Source of the DNA: Entrophospora sp. SA101
Lineage: Eukaryota; Glomeromycota; Glomeromycetes; Entrophosporales; Entrophosporaceae
Length of the DNA stretch: 64,000 nt
Reading direction: 5' to 3'
Assembly: GCA_958430865.1 (NCBI GenBank)
Contig: CAUDNR010001613.1
Span: 16,349 to 80,348 of the forward strand
The notes below the pieces were generated by a model. The model saw only the letters and a program-made list of their open reading frames with translations, searched no databases and was not told where the DNA came from. Shown in pieces: positions 41,669 through 54,700 of the stretch. Position 1 is the stretch's first letter; every line of letters starts with the position of its first letter. The position numbers were made by a program, and so were the translations under genes.

Positions 41669-42037
41669 CTATAGTAATAGGGATGTAATACATTTGATAC
41701 CATTGTCCTTAATTTGTAAAGAGTTAACAAATATATAGATTGATAAATTGCATCACCCAAGTAATGATAATACCAGGACCATGCAGAAATGAAAAAAAAA
41801 TAAAATGAGCAAATCTGATATTGATTATAGGCAGGGTTGGTATTGAACAATATCCAACCCTGATTACATGTGTCAGATTTTCATATACCCCTCAGCATTA
41901 AAGAGCCACTTGAATGGTAAAAAGGTATCTTGTGGTAAACATAAAATGGTTCCAATTTGTTTGATATTGGATGAGTAAAAAACTATAATTTAGACATATA
42001 TATATTATCCATAAAAAATATAAAAATCAAAATCATA

Positions 42038-42534
42038 ATGGATTACATAACTAATGCTAAAGTTGGAAATGGAACTGTAACATGCCTAATTTCAACATCA
42101 TTTAACTACTCTGTAATTTCTATAGATTTTCTTAAGAAGTTAAATTTGGAATATAAAAATTCAAAAGATAAAATTATTTATTTAGGCGGTACTGAGAAAA
42201 TACATCCTTTAGATGTAGCTATTATTCCAATTCAGTTTGAGGATGCAATGTTACAATTGATTCTGAAATATATGTTTGTGATAAAAATAATCTTTTGAAA
42301 AATACTATCATTCTTGGTAATGATTGGTTTGGAAGCCTTCATAATTATTCGATTAAATTAATTCATACATTACCATATTGCAAGGAATTAGGAACATATC
42401 TTTCTATTAGAAGCTTTGGATCAGATTCTGGGCAAAAACTTTTCAAAAAATTAAAATGCACATATTGTTCTTCTTTTGATCTATATGAGTTATATGATTC
42501 TTTTGATGATGCAGATGATTATTCCGAATCTTAA
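42038..42534 (+). pseudogene. Retropepsin-like protease relic
   Basis: The first frame (42038-42298) reads VTCLISTSFNYSVIS where retropepsins have a hydrophobic-hydrophobic-D-T/S-G motif. Ser replaces the catalytic Asp and Ser replaces Gly. A one-base shift at about 42250 restores VTIDSEIYVCDKNNLL and then NTIILGNDWF, the ILGxDWL motif that closes the retropepsin fold in Ty3/gypsy polyproteins. The tail is Asp/Glu-rich with CTYC. No reverse transcriptase or integrase is adjacent. Likely a dead retroelement piece. Domesticated use is not excluded but would be non-proteolytic. Confidence 0.6.
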
Positions 42535-42816
42535 TCAAACATCCATTCTGGAATAATTTGTTCTTCTTGCTGGCATTATAATTGTCCATTGGGCACTCAG
42601 GATGATTATTAACTGTATTTCTTTGATTTCTTCTTCTTGGATTTCCCCATCTTTGGTGCTCTGCAACAACTAATTCCTAGCTTCATATAAATAGTAATAA
42701 AATTCTATATTTGATCTGGGATATGGAACTTCATTTAATGGTATTCTTCTTATTTCTGCAACTCTAGCACGAATTCTTTGTCTTAATCTTGCATTTATGC
42801 ATTGATTATTTGGCAT
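42535..42816 (-). pseudogene. Short unassigned reading frame
   Basis: The minus-strand ATG at 42816 reads MPNNQCINARLRQRIRARVA then EIRRIPLNEVPYP to a stop at 42672. A +1 shift continues as VVAEHQRWGNPRRRNQRNT to about 42535. Basic, no recognised domain. It overlaps the end of the retropepsin relic tail to tail. Possibly part of the same decayed retroelement. Confidence 0.3.
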
Positions 42817-42984
42817 TTTTTATGATTTCTACATATTTGTTCAATTGGGGCATGCTGCAACAAAACCAGACAAAGTGAACATTGGTATTACCAATGATTT
42901 CAGGGATCAATAGTGTTTGTTTATTTGTTTATCATCACAAATTGTATTACAATCATGATATTTGTCTAGACAAAAATAGTTAAT

Positions 42985-43236
42985 ATGAAATTAATTTACA
43001 TTAGGTCTACTATGGAACCCAAGAATTATAGCACCATTAGAAGTATTTTGAAGAAAGAACAAGGTGAAAAAATTGCTCCTTATATTTTTAAAATAAATGA
43101 CACTCAAACACTGGAAGCTTATCTAAAAAAAGAAAGGATTACCTATGAAATTTACCATGAAGAAAGAAAAATAATAAATGTTGGAAAAAGAAAACATCAT
43201 GACATGCCCCAATTGATAAAAAATGATCGGCATTAG
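42985..43236 (+). CDS. Small hypothetical protein, 83 aa
   Basis: The frame MKLIYIRSTMEPKNYSTIRS continues through a Lys/Glu-rich middle (AYLKKERITYEIYHEERK) to KNDRH. An internal Met at codon 10 is an alternative start. No domain is recognised. Composition looks coding but the length gives little certainty. It may be part of the surrounding decayed elements. Confidence 0.3.
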   Translation: MKLIYIRSTMEPKNYSTIRSILKKEQGEKIAPYIFKINDTQTLEAYLKKERITYEIYHEERKIINVGKRKHHDMPQLIKNDRH

Positions 43237-43663
43237 TGTAACAAAAAAATTATTGTATATGTATAGTGTTAACATTAATTATAATTTAAAGATATGATGT
43301 ATACATATAGTGTTAACATATTTTACATTATGTGTAGACATCTTTGTGATCTAATTTTGTTTATAAAAAGACATTATCTTTATTTCTTGAAAGGTATTGA
43401 TTAATCAGTTTCTGATTCTATATATTTTATTCTGATAAAGTCATTGATTCTCTTAGCCCTTGAGATTTAGGATTTCTTATTAGAATGCTTATGTAAAATT
43501 ACTTCATAGAAGGGTTGGAGATTGAACTCATAGGTGGTATCAGATTTCATATGATGATCTAGAGGCTTCTCTATCTAGGATTAGGTATAGTATTCATATT
43601 GAAATTTCGATTTAGACTTATAAATTAAAGTATTACTATATAAAAAATATATCTTATAAAAAA

Positions 43664-44444
43664 ATGAGTGAAAAACATACTATCTTCAGTGGATTAATCC
43701 TTTCTCTTTGTATATATTCAGTTAAAATTAATGTTAAAGATCTTAATTATAAAGATCTTGGAGAACAACTTAAAGCCTACTAAAAATATTTTAGTGATTA
43801 ATAGTAATTTTGTTCACAAAGCTTATGATGGGTTTGAAGAATTTATAAATAGACCTAAGAAGCTAGCACCTTCTAAGAAGAAATTAATAGCTATACCTGG
43901 CTATAAAGAACGAAAAAAGATTGGTGATGGTACTTGCTTTCAATCCTGCCTTGAGTTTATTGTATTAATTGATGATAAGACTTATAAAATGTGCTATTTT
44001 CCTAGGAGTGGAGAATTACAAGTGTTTGGTGTTATAGATGAAAAATTTCATTCTGGTGAAATTGCTGTTGAGTATATTATTGATTTTCTTAAACATAGCG
44101 GACTTTCAGAATTTGAATCAGTTGGTGTTGTTAGTCATAACCTTTCATTGTTGAATTATAAATTTAACGTTATCTTACCTAAAAATACTCTTATTGATAT
44201 ATCAAAAATACATGATATCATTTCTTCAGATAATTTTCCTTCACCTTTTCCTATTGACTATGTTAGTAATCCTCTTGATGGAATCCACAAACTTTCAATC
44301 AAGTTTAATGCATCTGGAAAAAATACTTATGTTCTTATTTGGCCTTTGGATTCTAACTTCTTGATTTATGATTATTTGAATTCTATCTTCAGTTCTGAAA
44401 TATATAATCTCTTTAAGACTTTACCTATTCCTGATAAAAAATAA
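43664..44444 (+). pseudogene. Two-lobed TBP-like ORF, possible giant-virus origin
   Basis: A 39-codon frame from 43664 (MSEKHTIFSGLILSLCIYSV) and the long frame 43731-44444 (237 codons) appear to be one gene broken by a shift near 43775. The long frame shows two related lobes. The first has IGDGTCFQSCLEF, YKMCYFPRSGELQVFGVI and EYIIDFL. The second has GIHKLSIKFNAS, YVLIWPLDSN and IYDYLNSIF. A repeated strand-rich unit with an F/W-x-S/D-G/N-x-L-x-V turn followed by a helix is the layout of TATA-binding proteins, and the GDGTCF start resembles TBP-like proteins of nucleocytoplasmic large DNA viruses. Large endogenous giant-virus regions are known in Rhizophagus. The assignment is from pattern memory only. 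A cellular or transposon origin remains possible. Confidence 0.45.
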
Positions 44445-45106
44445 AATATTGGAAAGATTACTGGTAATAAATATATTATTATAATTATTTACAGCAATCA
44501 CAATCAGCAGCCATAATTATTTATGGCAAATGGTAACGACCTGTCCAAACATTTATTGCAAGTGTCTTTAGTATATTTAGTCATGATGAAAAAATTATGT
44601 TATAAAGAAAATTAATGAAAAATTTATTATAAAAACTTCAATTATGAAAGAACAAAGTAATTATTAGAAAATTATGAGCAATAAAAGCTTTTTTTGACCA
44701 TGTGATTAACAAAATTGGCATGTATGGGAATGTTTATCCAACCTGGTAGTTGGGCATTCTTTTATTATCATAACTCGTGCAGTATACTATTCTTCTTATT
44801 TTATTATATTTACTAATTTAGAAAATCACATTGTAATTTTTTGTAATTTTGTAATTCAATGTATTCTGGTTACACAATTTTATAAATTTCCACTTTCATA
44901 TGAGCCGATTTGCGGAATGGACAAATTACAGGGGATATGTAACACAAAAATTTTACTATTACTATGATAACCAATAATAAATAAGCATGGTGGACATTCT
45001 TTGTTGTCACATTGTGCAACGATCAACAAAACAATTTTATCACTTAATGTAACGCAAAATTAATTATTTTTGATTGGCTAAATCAAATAAATATAATTTT
45101 TATTAA
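44445..45106. other. No gene recognised
   Basis: AT-rich intergenic DNA. Confidence 0.45.
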
Positions 45107-45932
45107 CTAAAAATGATGAAAATTGTATATTGCCATATTTAATTTTTGATCTAAACTTCTATCAATATTCAAGTCATTACCAAAATCACTAAAAGAAACA
45201 TCATCTACTTCATTTTCATTTACTTCTACATTTAAATCATCCTCATTTAAATCATCTTCAAGTATTGATGCACTTGTATTTTCTAATCTTTCATTATATG
45301 AATATATCAATACACAATCATTACTTTGATTTTCATTTTGTTTAATATTGCAATGTTCATAATCACAAAAGATCCTACTATTGGGTGGATTTGAGGTATG
45401 ATATCCTGATGGTAATGCTTCCATTTGAACCTCAATATTAAAAGTAGATAATAAATAATTTTTCTGCTCTTTTGATGGAGGATTAATGTTATCTGAATTT
45501 GCCCAAATTTTTTGAAAGAAATCTAAGAGAAATAATGCAGATTTTTTTGTCATTGTATCAATTTTTTTTTTGTATATGGATATTTCTTTGTTAATAAAAA
45601 TGGTTTTATAAATTCAGAATCATGTCTGTTATTGTCTATATTAATAGCATCATCTCTTAATCCTTCTGGGTTAAAATTTTTTCCTGATGTTCTTCGATGG
45701 ATCAAACTATGAAAATTTTCTACAAAATATTCATTAAATTCAGATAAATGATCTTGAAGGATATTATACATTGGATGTTCAATTGTTTGCCAATAAAAAA
45801 TATCTGAAAGAAAGGCTAACATAATTTTATCATAGTTTTTTCTGCCAAATTTTTTCATAAATGTCCATAACTGAAAAATTGTTTCTATATATTGCTCAAA
45901 ATGACCTTCTCTGAATAGAACAGCATAAACAT

Positions 45933-46077
45933 CTAATGCAGCTGGCATACAATTGTCCAATAAATCCAAAAATGTTTGATATTCAACATTTTTACTAAAC
46001 TTGAATTTTTCCATAACAGATTTTCTAATTATCATCCATCCTGAATATGCAAGATAAATAATAAGATTGATCATCCA
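45933..46077. repeat. 145-bp tandem duplication, unit 1
   Basis: Identical to 46078-46222. It is not a multiple of three, so it frameshifts the surrounding gene. Confidence 0.95.
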
Positions 46078-46222
46078 CTAATGCAGCTGGCATACAATTG
46101 TCCAATAAATCCAAAAATGTTTGATATTCAACATTTTTACTAAACTTGAATTTTTCCATAACAGATTTTCTAATTATCATCCATCCTGAATATGCAAGAT
46201 AAATAATAAGATTGATCATCCA
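46078..46222. repeat. 145-bp tandem duplication, unit 2
   Basis: Identical to 45933-46077. Removing either unit would leave the surrounding frame continuous. Confidence 0.95.
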
Positions 46223-46844
46223 TGGCTGTGGTTTTTTTGGCAGGTTTTTCTTTTTTTGAAAAGTTTCTTTATATAAAAGATTAAAAAATGGATGATATAT
46301 TTTAACTATTGTTTCTCTTGTGTTAAGAGAAACATGAAGCGGCCCTAACATAGGAACTAAATGTAAAATGTTATTAGAAATATTAATAGAATCACCATAT
46401 CTTCTTTTGAGTGTAATTGCTCTACGAATAAAATATTGTCCAGGGTAATCTGCAGGCACTGGCACTACATAATTTGATAAGTAATTGCTCATTGTGGGTA
46501 ATTCTATAAATGGTGTGATTGCTTGAAGATAATTATCTAAAGATTTTAATTCTTGGGGAACAAAATCTACAAGTTTCACAGAATCCATTTTTCTTTTTTC
46601 TGGATGAGCTTCTTGAAATTCTGGTTCATAGCTATGAACAGTTAAATTATTAATTAATTCATCTTCATTAAGATTGACATTGTTACTTATGCAGAACCAT
46701 GTTGATTTTTTTTCTGTATAACTAATTCCCAAACATGAAATATAATCAAATTTCAAAGCCCATCTTAGTAAATCAGCATCAACATTTAAAGGATTATGAA
46801 TTGGTTCACCTAATGTTGAGATAAAAGGAATTGGTGGAATATCA

Positions 46845-47436
46845 NNNNNNNNNNNNNNNNNNNNNNNNNNNNNNNNNNNNNNNNNNNNNNNNNNNNNNNN
46901 NNNNNNNNNNNNNNNNNNNNNNNNNNNNNNNNNNNNNNNNNNNNNNNNNNNNNNNNNNNNNNNNNNNNNNNNNNNNNNNNNNNNNNNNNNNNNNNNNNNN
47001 NNNNNNNNNNNNNNNNNNNNNNNNNNNNNNNNNNNNNNNNNNNNNNNNNNNNNNNNNNNNNNNNNNNNNNNNNNNNNNNNNNNNNNNNNNNNNNNNNNNN
47101 NNNNNNNNNNNNNNNNNNNNNNNNNNNNNNNNNNNNNNNNNNNNNNNNNNNNNNNNNNNNNNNNNNNNNNNNNNNNNNNNNNNNNNNNNNNNNNNNNNNN
47201 NNNNNNNNNNNNNNNNNNNNNNNNNNNNNNNNNNNNNNNNNNNNNNNNNNNNNNNNNNNNNNNNNNNNNNNNNNNNNNNNNNNNNNNNNNNNNNNNNNNN
47301 NNNNNNNNNNNNNNNNNNNNNNNNNNNNNNNNNNNNNNNNNNNNNNNNNNNNNNNNNNNNNNNNNNNNNNNNNNNNNNNNNNNNNNNNNNNNNNNNNNNN
47401 NNNNNNNNNNNNNNNNNNNNNNNNNNNNNNNNNNNN
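46845..47436. other. 592-N scaffold gap
   Basis: Unsequenced. The 5' part of the repeat-family gene to the left lies in it. Confidence 0.99.
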
Positions 47437-47668
47437 AAAAACGTACCCTTTCAGTATGTCATAAATTCCGTATGTTTTATGCTGAAACAAAAACGTACCC
47501 TTTCAGTATGTCACACATTCCGCACCTATTCCGCACCTACTCCGCACCTTGTGTTAAATTTTAAAAAGTGCAAACTTTTCAAACCGTATAATAAATACGT
47601 TAATTCCGTATTTATTTTTTTAGAACGTACTTTACGTACGGAAATTCCGTATGTTATTTTTTATAGGG
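47437..47668. repeat. GTACG/TTCCG repeat block
   Basis: A 25-base word starting AAAAACGTACCCTTTCAGTA occurs twice, 52 bases apart (47437 and 47489). TTCCGCACCTA-type units occur three times at about 47517-47550. ACGTACTTTACGTACG and CGGAAATTCCG palindromes follow at about 47630-47650. Unlike the neighbouring AT-rich DNA. It looks like the end of a transposable element abutting the BED gene copy. Confidence 0.6.
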
Positions 47669-48309
47669 AATAATTACAATGACAATGATAAAGTAATTAT
47701 TTTAGACAGAGAAAGCACCTTTTAGAATCTGAAGAGAGTGTTTACATTGAACCTGAAGGAAATATTGACAATTATAACAATTGTGATGATTGTGGTAATG
47801 ACAATTATGGTGGTTGTAATTATGATAATGATGATATTGATAATGATAATGATAATGAGCATGATAATGGTAGTGGTAGCAGTGGCAATGGTGATGGTGG
47901 CAGGATTAATTCTATCAAGACCATTGGTATTTCTAAGAATAAAAGTTCAATATGGACACATTTTGATAAACAAATGGATGAAAAAGGCATAAAATGGGCT
48001 AAATGTAAATATTGCTTGTAAGTAATTAAAATAAATTGCATTACTTATTTTTTTTAAAAAAAAATTACTAATTGTGTTAATTACATTAAATAAAGACATG
48101 GGAAATATAATATGAATAGTGGCTCTACTTCAAATTTAAGTCATCATCTTAAGAATCATAAAAATAAAATTGATGTTAATGTAAATAAACAAGCAATGAT
48201 GTTGGACAGATTTCTTAAAATGGCAGTAATAGTGAACATATTGTATATATTTAAATCAATTAATATATTTACATTTGTAATTTTCTTAATCTGTGACCCG
48301 TTGACCTGA
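47669..48309 (+). pseudogene. BED zinc-finger gene, frameshifted 5'-truncated copy
   Basis: Counterpart of 15787-16461. The first ~12 codons are replaced by unrelated DNA, and one T is missing near 47718, putting a TAG in frame. The acidic repeat has several substitutions (for example Gly codons changed to Ser). The finger itself (CKYC, then SHHLKNH after the 48018-48095 intron) is intact. The differences suggest a different paralogue or allele of this element at the junction. Confidence 0.7.
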
Positions 48310-48337
48310 CCCGACTCATTCGAAGCTCTATTCAGGA

Positions 48338-48574
48338 CTCAGATTATATGGCACATTACAATATTCAGACCCACAATATTTAAAAAATCTTAATGGATAT
48401 ACTCATGATAAAAAATCTGATATATACAGTATTGGTATATTATTCTGGGAAATTTCCAGTGAAAAAATACCATTTGAATCTGAAATATCTACAGGGTTTA
48501 GTTTTGTATTTTCTATAGTAAATGGTAAAAGAGAAGAAATCATTGAAGGATCTCCAAGAAATTTATACAAGTAA
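48338..48574 (+). pseudogene. Protein kinase domain fragment, inverted copy
   Basis: Identical to 15522-15758, with the DIYSIGILFWEISS motif. Confidence 0.65.
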
Positions 48575-48713
48575 ATAATTTTTAATTTTGATGTCCTGCA
48601 CTATAGATCCACGCGAACCATATTTAATTTTAAGGTTCGTGTCACCAAAGGAATTCGGAAAAAACGCTTGAAAATCATTTTGCATAAAAACTTTACATGT
48701 CATTTACTTCTTG

Positions 48714-51700
48714 ATGGGTACCCAAACAAATTTTGCAGAATTAGCCAAACCATTTTATATTTATCCTGTAAATGGCATGTAAATTTTATTGATTATTATT
48801 TTTTAAAAAAATAATTATAATTTAAAAAAAACTATAATATTTTTTTCTCAATAGACAATGATTGCAACAAGTCTTTAGATAAATTTGAATACATAAGAAA
48901 AACATATAGACCAGCAAACCATAATGTAGTCATTTTATTTTATTTTTTTAAGTTATATATTTAACAGGTTATTTTCAATCTAACTTTATTTTTTTTTTGA
49001 TTTAGGAAAATTTTGCTAGGATTCAGTGGTGTTGTAAATTACTAGAAACCCGACAAAAGGAGATTAGGGTACTGTAAAATTTTATCTGTCATATAATAGG
49101 TCTTCGCAAAGTTATTAAACCATTTATCTAATTCATTTATATTTAAAAATATTAAAGAGTCGTGTGTGTGATATTACTGAGAAACTATTAAATGATACTG
49201 CAGAAAAATCATATTTTCCTACATCTGTCACTGCCATTCATGCACTTGTGTATACATTTGTACACACTTTAGTAATTATTTCACCAATAGTATCTGAAAA
49301 GACAGAAGAAGCTTCTAGGCTAATAAAAATGATAAATGGTTTTTTAGTCCGTTTAGCTGCTGGAACATTGGTAGCTATTGATCCTGATGAAGCAACTGTT
49401 GGTTATTCACACATACAAATACAGAATTATAATAGTTTGGCTCAATGTATATTCCTTGAAGGTTTGGTAAAATGTCTTCTAGTGAAAGATGTTCAATTAA
49501 GAAGATTTGTCATGGAAAATCTTTTAATGGTATTATTAAAACATATAACTGATTAAAATTAAAATTCTTAAAAGCTATATATCTAATAAAATAAACTTTC
49601 ACTAGAAACATTGGATATTGCCTGATCAAACAATGACATCTCTATATGAACATGTTGTGCAATTATTTTCACAAGCTGCTTTTGAGATGCTTTCTGATCC
49701 TAAATCCTCTATTATTGATCAAAACAATCCTTTTTCATCATTACCATACCTTATACTCAACATTTTATATAATAAATTACCACCTAAAGATCTTCGTAGA
49801 ATGTCACCACAGGTTATACGAAGCCTTATCAGTGTATTAGTGTCTATATTTACTTTATCATGGCCTGAACTTGCACCACAACGCAGTAGTTCACTTTCTA
49901 CACCCAATGCCACCGATAATCATTCTTCATCTTCTTCATTCACACAAAGTGTAACCAACAATAAAACCAACAACAACAAAAACAAAAATTCGGTTAAAAC
50001 AATGACATCTTCATCAATTAAATCATCTAATAATGATGATTTACTTAGTCCAGGAGTACCTAAGCAAACAGACATTGAAATTCTATCATTGGCAAAAAAA
50101 TATGTTGAGGATTTATGGAATGAAGGATGGAAAATGGAAGTCATAGAGCTTGTCAAAGAAACAGTAATTAAACTTTTATTTTTCTTACTCATTTTAAAAT
50201 TGTAATAATAATAATAGAGGTCAACTTAATTAAATTTTTCTTTGTGTGAATAAAATATCAATTATAGTTTCAACAAGATAGCCTTGAAAGAATTATTGCA
50301 GTGCTAGATCAATTGGTGTTTGGCATAAATGATACTATGGGAAATGATATTGTTAAAGAAACGATTTCAGATTTGTTTTCTGTGTGTTGTTATTAATTAA
50401 TATTGATGATTTTTATTTTTAACTTTTAAATTTTATTAATAAGCATTTGACTATTTTTATTCCCACAGAAAATTATATCAACACAACCTGAAACATCACC
50501 AAATTTAAAAAAATTATTATTGTCACTATGTACAAAACATCGGCAACATTTTTATAAACCTATACTTGCATGTGTTGCATCAGATTCCGAATCAAAGATT
50601 GCTAGTCATCTTCATCTTATTGCAACTTTACAAAAATATTTAAGTCCTGTAGAACTTTTTATGCAAGATGTTGAATTCATGAGTGTTATTATTTTAAGTG
50701 ATGTTGGTCCGGGTATAACAAAGACTGCTGGAAATAGTCATGATCTAACTTCAACTGCGCCAAATTCAACATCTAAATGTGTATGGGGTTCCACTACATT
50801 AGGTCAATGCGTTATTGTAATGGAATTTGTGTGGATAATTAGAGAATTAAGGTTGAATAATTCTGGTGTAAGTAATTTTCTCTTTCCAAGTATACCTATA
50901 TTCTATATGTATATGTTAAAATTAAATTTGCCTACTTTTATTAATTGTTTTTTTAAAATTATAGCATTCAAAAAATTCAAAACAAGATGTGATTGCTAAA
51001 ATTTTCTTAAATGATCTGGAAAAACATTTAGCAATTTTTATAATTGCAAAGGTATATTATTGTTGTTATTATTATTATTGATATATTTTGGTAATTGATT
51101 TTAATTTAAATATATGTTTATTAGGAAAAAACAAGGTTGATTCCAATACCTTTACGTGTCTTATTATGTAACCTTTTTTTTGAAATACGTTTATATTGTA
51201 AAACAACTTATCGGTATAAAATTATTATTGTTATTGTTATTGTTATTGTTATTGTTATAATGCGTATTTTTAACATTTTGGAGTACTTTTTTTTTCAAGT
51301 CCAGGATGGTTATCTCGTATAATTGATTGGATGAGTTATTCAGCTCCTGGTGCTGCCATATATCGGGATTCAATAATCCAGCTCAATAAATTAAACAATC
51401 CTTTTAAATTATTTTCTGAACCAGAAGTTGATAATAACCAACTTAATGAAGTTGAATGGATTTTTCAGCGAATAAGGGTTGTTTATGCAAATCTAGAAGA
51501 TTATAATTCAAATGATTCAAATCAAGTTAGTAGATATAAATGATTTGATTATCATTAATCCCTTAAAATATCATTAATGGGTTGTTTCTGTTTATTTTAT
51601 TTAATTGACAGGGTGATCAAATGGACGTTCCTGTTCCATTTATACCAATTCCTTTGTCAACTACAACACCACATACACCAACTACTCCCAAAACTCCATT

Positions 51701-54700
51701 AACGCAATATAGTGAACTGAAAAGACATTCTACAATTATTGTTTCAAATACTACAATAAATCATCCACTCCGTTCATCATCAAAATTACCGACACATCGT
51801 CTTCATCGATTTAACAACTTCAATGAAGATCCTGCTGGTTCAGTACTTTCTTTACTTGTTGCAGTATTCTCCACTTTGACATCTGAAGAGTATGTAAAAA
51901 TAGCACCACGTTTATGGGACAGGTTTTTGAATGATCGTGAACATCAACCTTTTGCCTCGGCCTCATTTCTTTTTATACAGTGTGGTGAAAAAGCTTATAA
52001 AATAGTAAAAAATTTAATCATGAAGGATCTTTACAGGTATTATTTTTTTTTTTTTTGAATTTTAATAAACATTATTTTAATTATTAATTAATTAATTTAC
52101 TGATTTACTGATTTATATGTATATTAGTACAAATGCATTGACCCGTGCCATAACTATTCGTAAAATTTCTTCATTGTTTGGTCACAGAAGTCAACTTTTA
52201 AGCCAACCTTATGTGTCTGATTCTAACAGGCGACGTCCTTTCCGATCACAAGCTCCAGCAATTCCTTTTGTTCCAACTGAACTTGGTACTTCAGAAATGA
52301 TGATGTATGAATATTACAGAGGCTTGTCCAATAAAAATGATAATAAATTGTCCACAGATGTTAAAAAAAGAATTCAAGAACTAGGTTGGGAAGAGGAAGA
52401 AGGAGAAGGTTTGGAAAATTTAAAACGTATTACAACGCCAATATCATTAATACCAACCTTTTATCTTGATGAAGAAGAAATGAAAAATAAAGAAGAATCA
52501 AATATATTACATTCTCATGAAAAAATCAAAAGAAATATTCGTGGCAATCACCCCAACAACAATATGCAATCAAATGCAAATAAACGTAGAACAGCATCAA
52601 TTCTAATATTAAGTTCCTTTTCATTGCGACTTGTAGATTTATTGGATGATCTTCATGGAGGAGTATTTAACCTTACTAAAGAAATTATAATTTATTTTCT
52701 CAGAGATGATCCTCTTTTATTTCTTCGAATATTTTTTAGTGAACTGGGCACAATCAACTTTGAAGCACAAAAAGAACTTCTCACAAAAATCCATTTTCTT
52801 ATTTCAATGCAACATGTTTTTCCTTCAGGCTTTTCACATACCCTTTTCAATCATCTTGCTGGAATTTTGAAGTGGTATTCACGTGATAACAAGAGTAATG
52901 GTTTAGGACTTATGACATATGTTATTCCTATTTTAGCAGAAATTGTACCTACAGTCAATGATTTACTTGTTCGCGATTTTCGGAAAAACAAAATAGAAAA
53001 TATTCTTTGTAACAATGGTCAATTTTGGTTCACAGATGGTTCACCTTTGGATATGTTTCCACGAAATTTGACAAATGATCAGGTTACATTTCAAATACTT
53101 GATGTGCCACTTGTAATGTTTCAAGTAGCTATTCTTCGTATTGGTCATATACATTTCATGACCAATTTTGTTATTAAATGTCCACATGAAGTTTACTCAG
53201 TCAAAAAGATGATACAAGCATATATACCAATGCCATCTACAAATGCATCTGAAGATTCAATATGTGGGTTGAATGAAGATGAATATTATTTACCAGATAT
53301 AAAAAAATCTAAAGGTCATACAAGTGAATTTTCTAATCCATCTACAAGAAGAAAAAAGGATGTGAAACTTTTATCAGCTCTAAGGGCTCGTACATGGTTA
53401 AAATTTTTATTGGTTATGCTTGAGCGGTTAAATAGAAACTACAATGATAGAAATGAACTCAATATATTTTTGAATGGTGCAAATAGAATTCTTTTAGAAA
53501 ATGCTGATGATTTTGGTATTGTTGGCCAAACATTGATTTTATATACAACCACAGTCACAAGATTTCATAGATTATTTGATGCAAATCGTGGTTATTCTAT
53601 ATTTATTCCAGCTTTATTTAAAGTTTTTTGCGAGTCCGAAAAAATTCCACCAATTCGATCAGCAATTATTTTTGCATGGTGTAAATTCTTTCGTATTCAC
53701 GGCGAATCTTTTATTTTTCAGGCTCTTGGTTGTCTTACACCTTTGATTCTTAAGGGGTCAATTAAATCAACAAAACTATGTGAATGGATGAGCTTGTCAT
53801 TATATGAATTATTTAAAGCATTAAATTTTCCTGTAAATCAGGGTGATTCATTAGGGATACATGATATAGTTGATGAATTAGAAACTGTGGATACATTATT
53901 CTCTGACCCACTTCCATTATTTAGTGGCACATTTAAAAAAAGGGCTAATAGTATGGCATCTAAAGCAAAATCTGGTTTATTAGGAACACAGGAAGAAAAA
54001 ATATTTTCTTTAGAAGATTTGGTGAGATTATTCATGACAATTATTGCTTATGATCCTGGTTCACTTCGTGCAGAACAATTTGTACAAATTTTACAATATT
54101 TAGTACCTCATTTGTTGCAAGAATCTTCTTCAATAAGAACATTGGTGGATGACGGAATGGCAGCTTTAACTGAAGTATTCCTCAAGTTTTCTAAATCATC
54201 AAAGCCTATAATAAATTCAATGGGAAACATTAATAACACCAATATTTATAATTCTGAAAATGGAAACAAAAATGAATCAATGGATAATCTTAATATAGAT
54301 AATAATGATTTACATATTTCAGAGGCAACAGCTCAGGCTTTTGGAAAACAATGGCAACAAAATGATCGTATGACAATAAAGAGAAATTTTTTGGTTCTTG
54401 TTCAGAAATATAAGAAATATGGAGGGATTTTATCAGAGAATTCACATAGCAAGTTGGCAAATATGATTTGTTTAATGATAAAAGATTATGCAGCAGCAAA
54501 GAAAAAAATTTCGACAAATTTTCTTAAAGATTATATTAAGGATGCTTTACTTTTCAATACAACTTTTGAAGATGGAAGAAAACGTATCACATCACTTATA
54601 CGACAAGTTGCACCGTCATTTAGGCAACATTACAAATCAATCGATTTTTCTGGATTTATTGATGGACTTGTTCTTATTGTAACTGATAAATTAAAATTCA

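Larger units (their letters stand above)
45107..46844 (-). pseudogene. Repeat-family protein, broken and cut by gap
   Basis: The minus-strand frame enters from the N gap (DIPPIPFISTLGEPIHNPLN) and runs through LGPLHVSLNTRETIVKIYHP, KKPQPWMINLIIYLAYSGW and CMPAALDVYAVLFREGHFEQ to HPMYNILQDHLSEFNEYFVE. A 145-bp tandem duplication at 45933-46222 shifts the frame in mid-gene. A further shift near 45555 separates the acidic C-terminal frame (45553-45107). Proteins with the LGPLHxSLNxRE and PWxINL words form large repeated families in AM fungi. I regard it as transposon-related but cannot name the superfamily. No catalytic motif is recognised. Confidence 0.6.

Noticed and set aside
41368..44444. 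Continuous endogenous giant-virus island
   Set aside because: Only one weakly assigned TBP-like ORF is present. The primase exon has introns and the retropepsin is retroelement-like, so an island is not supported within this window.
46831..47673. Reading frames spanning the N gap
   Set aside because: They consist almost wholly of unknown bases.
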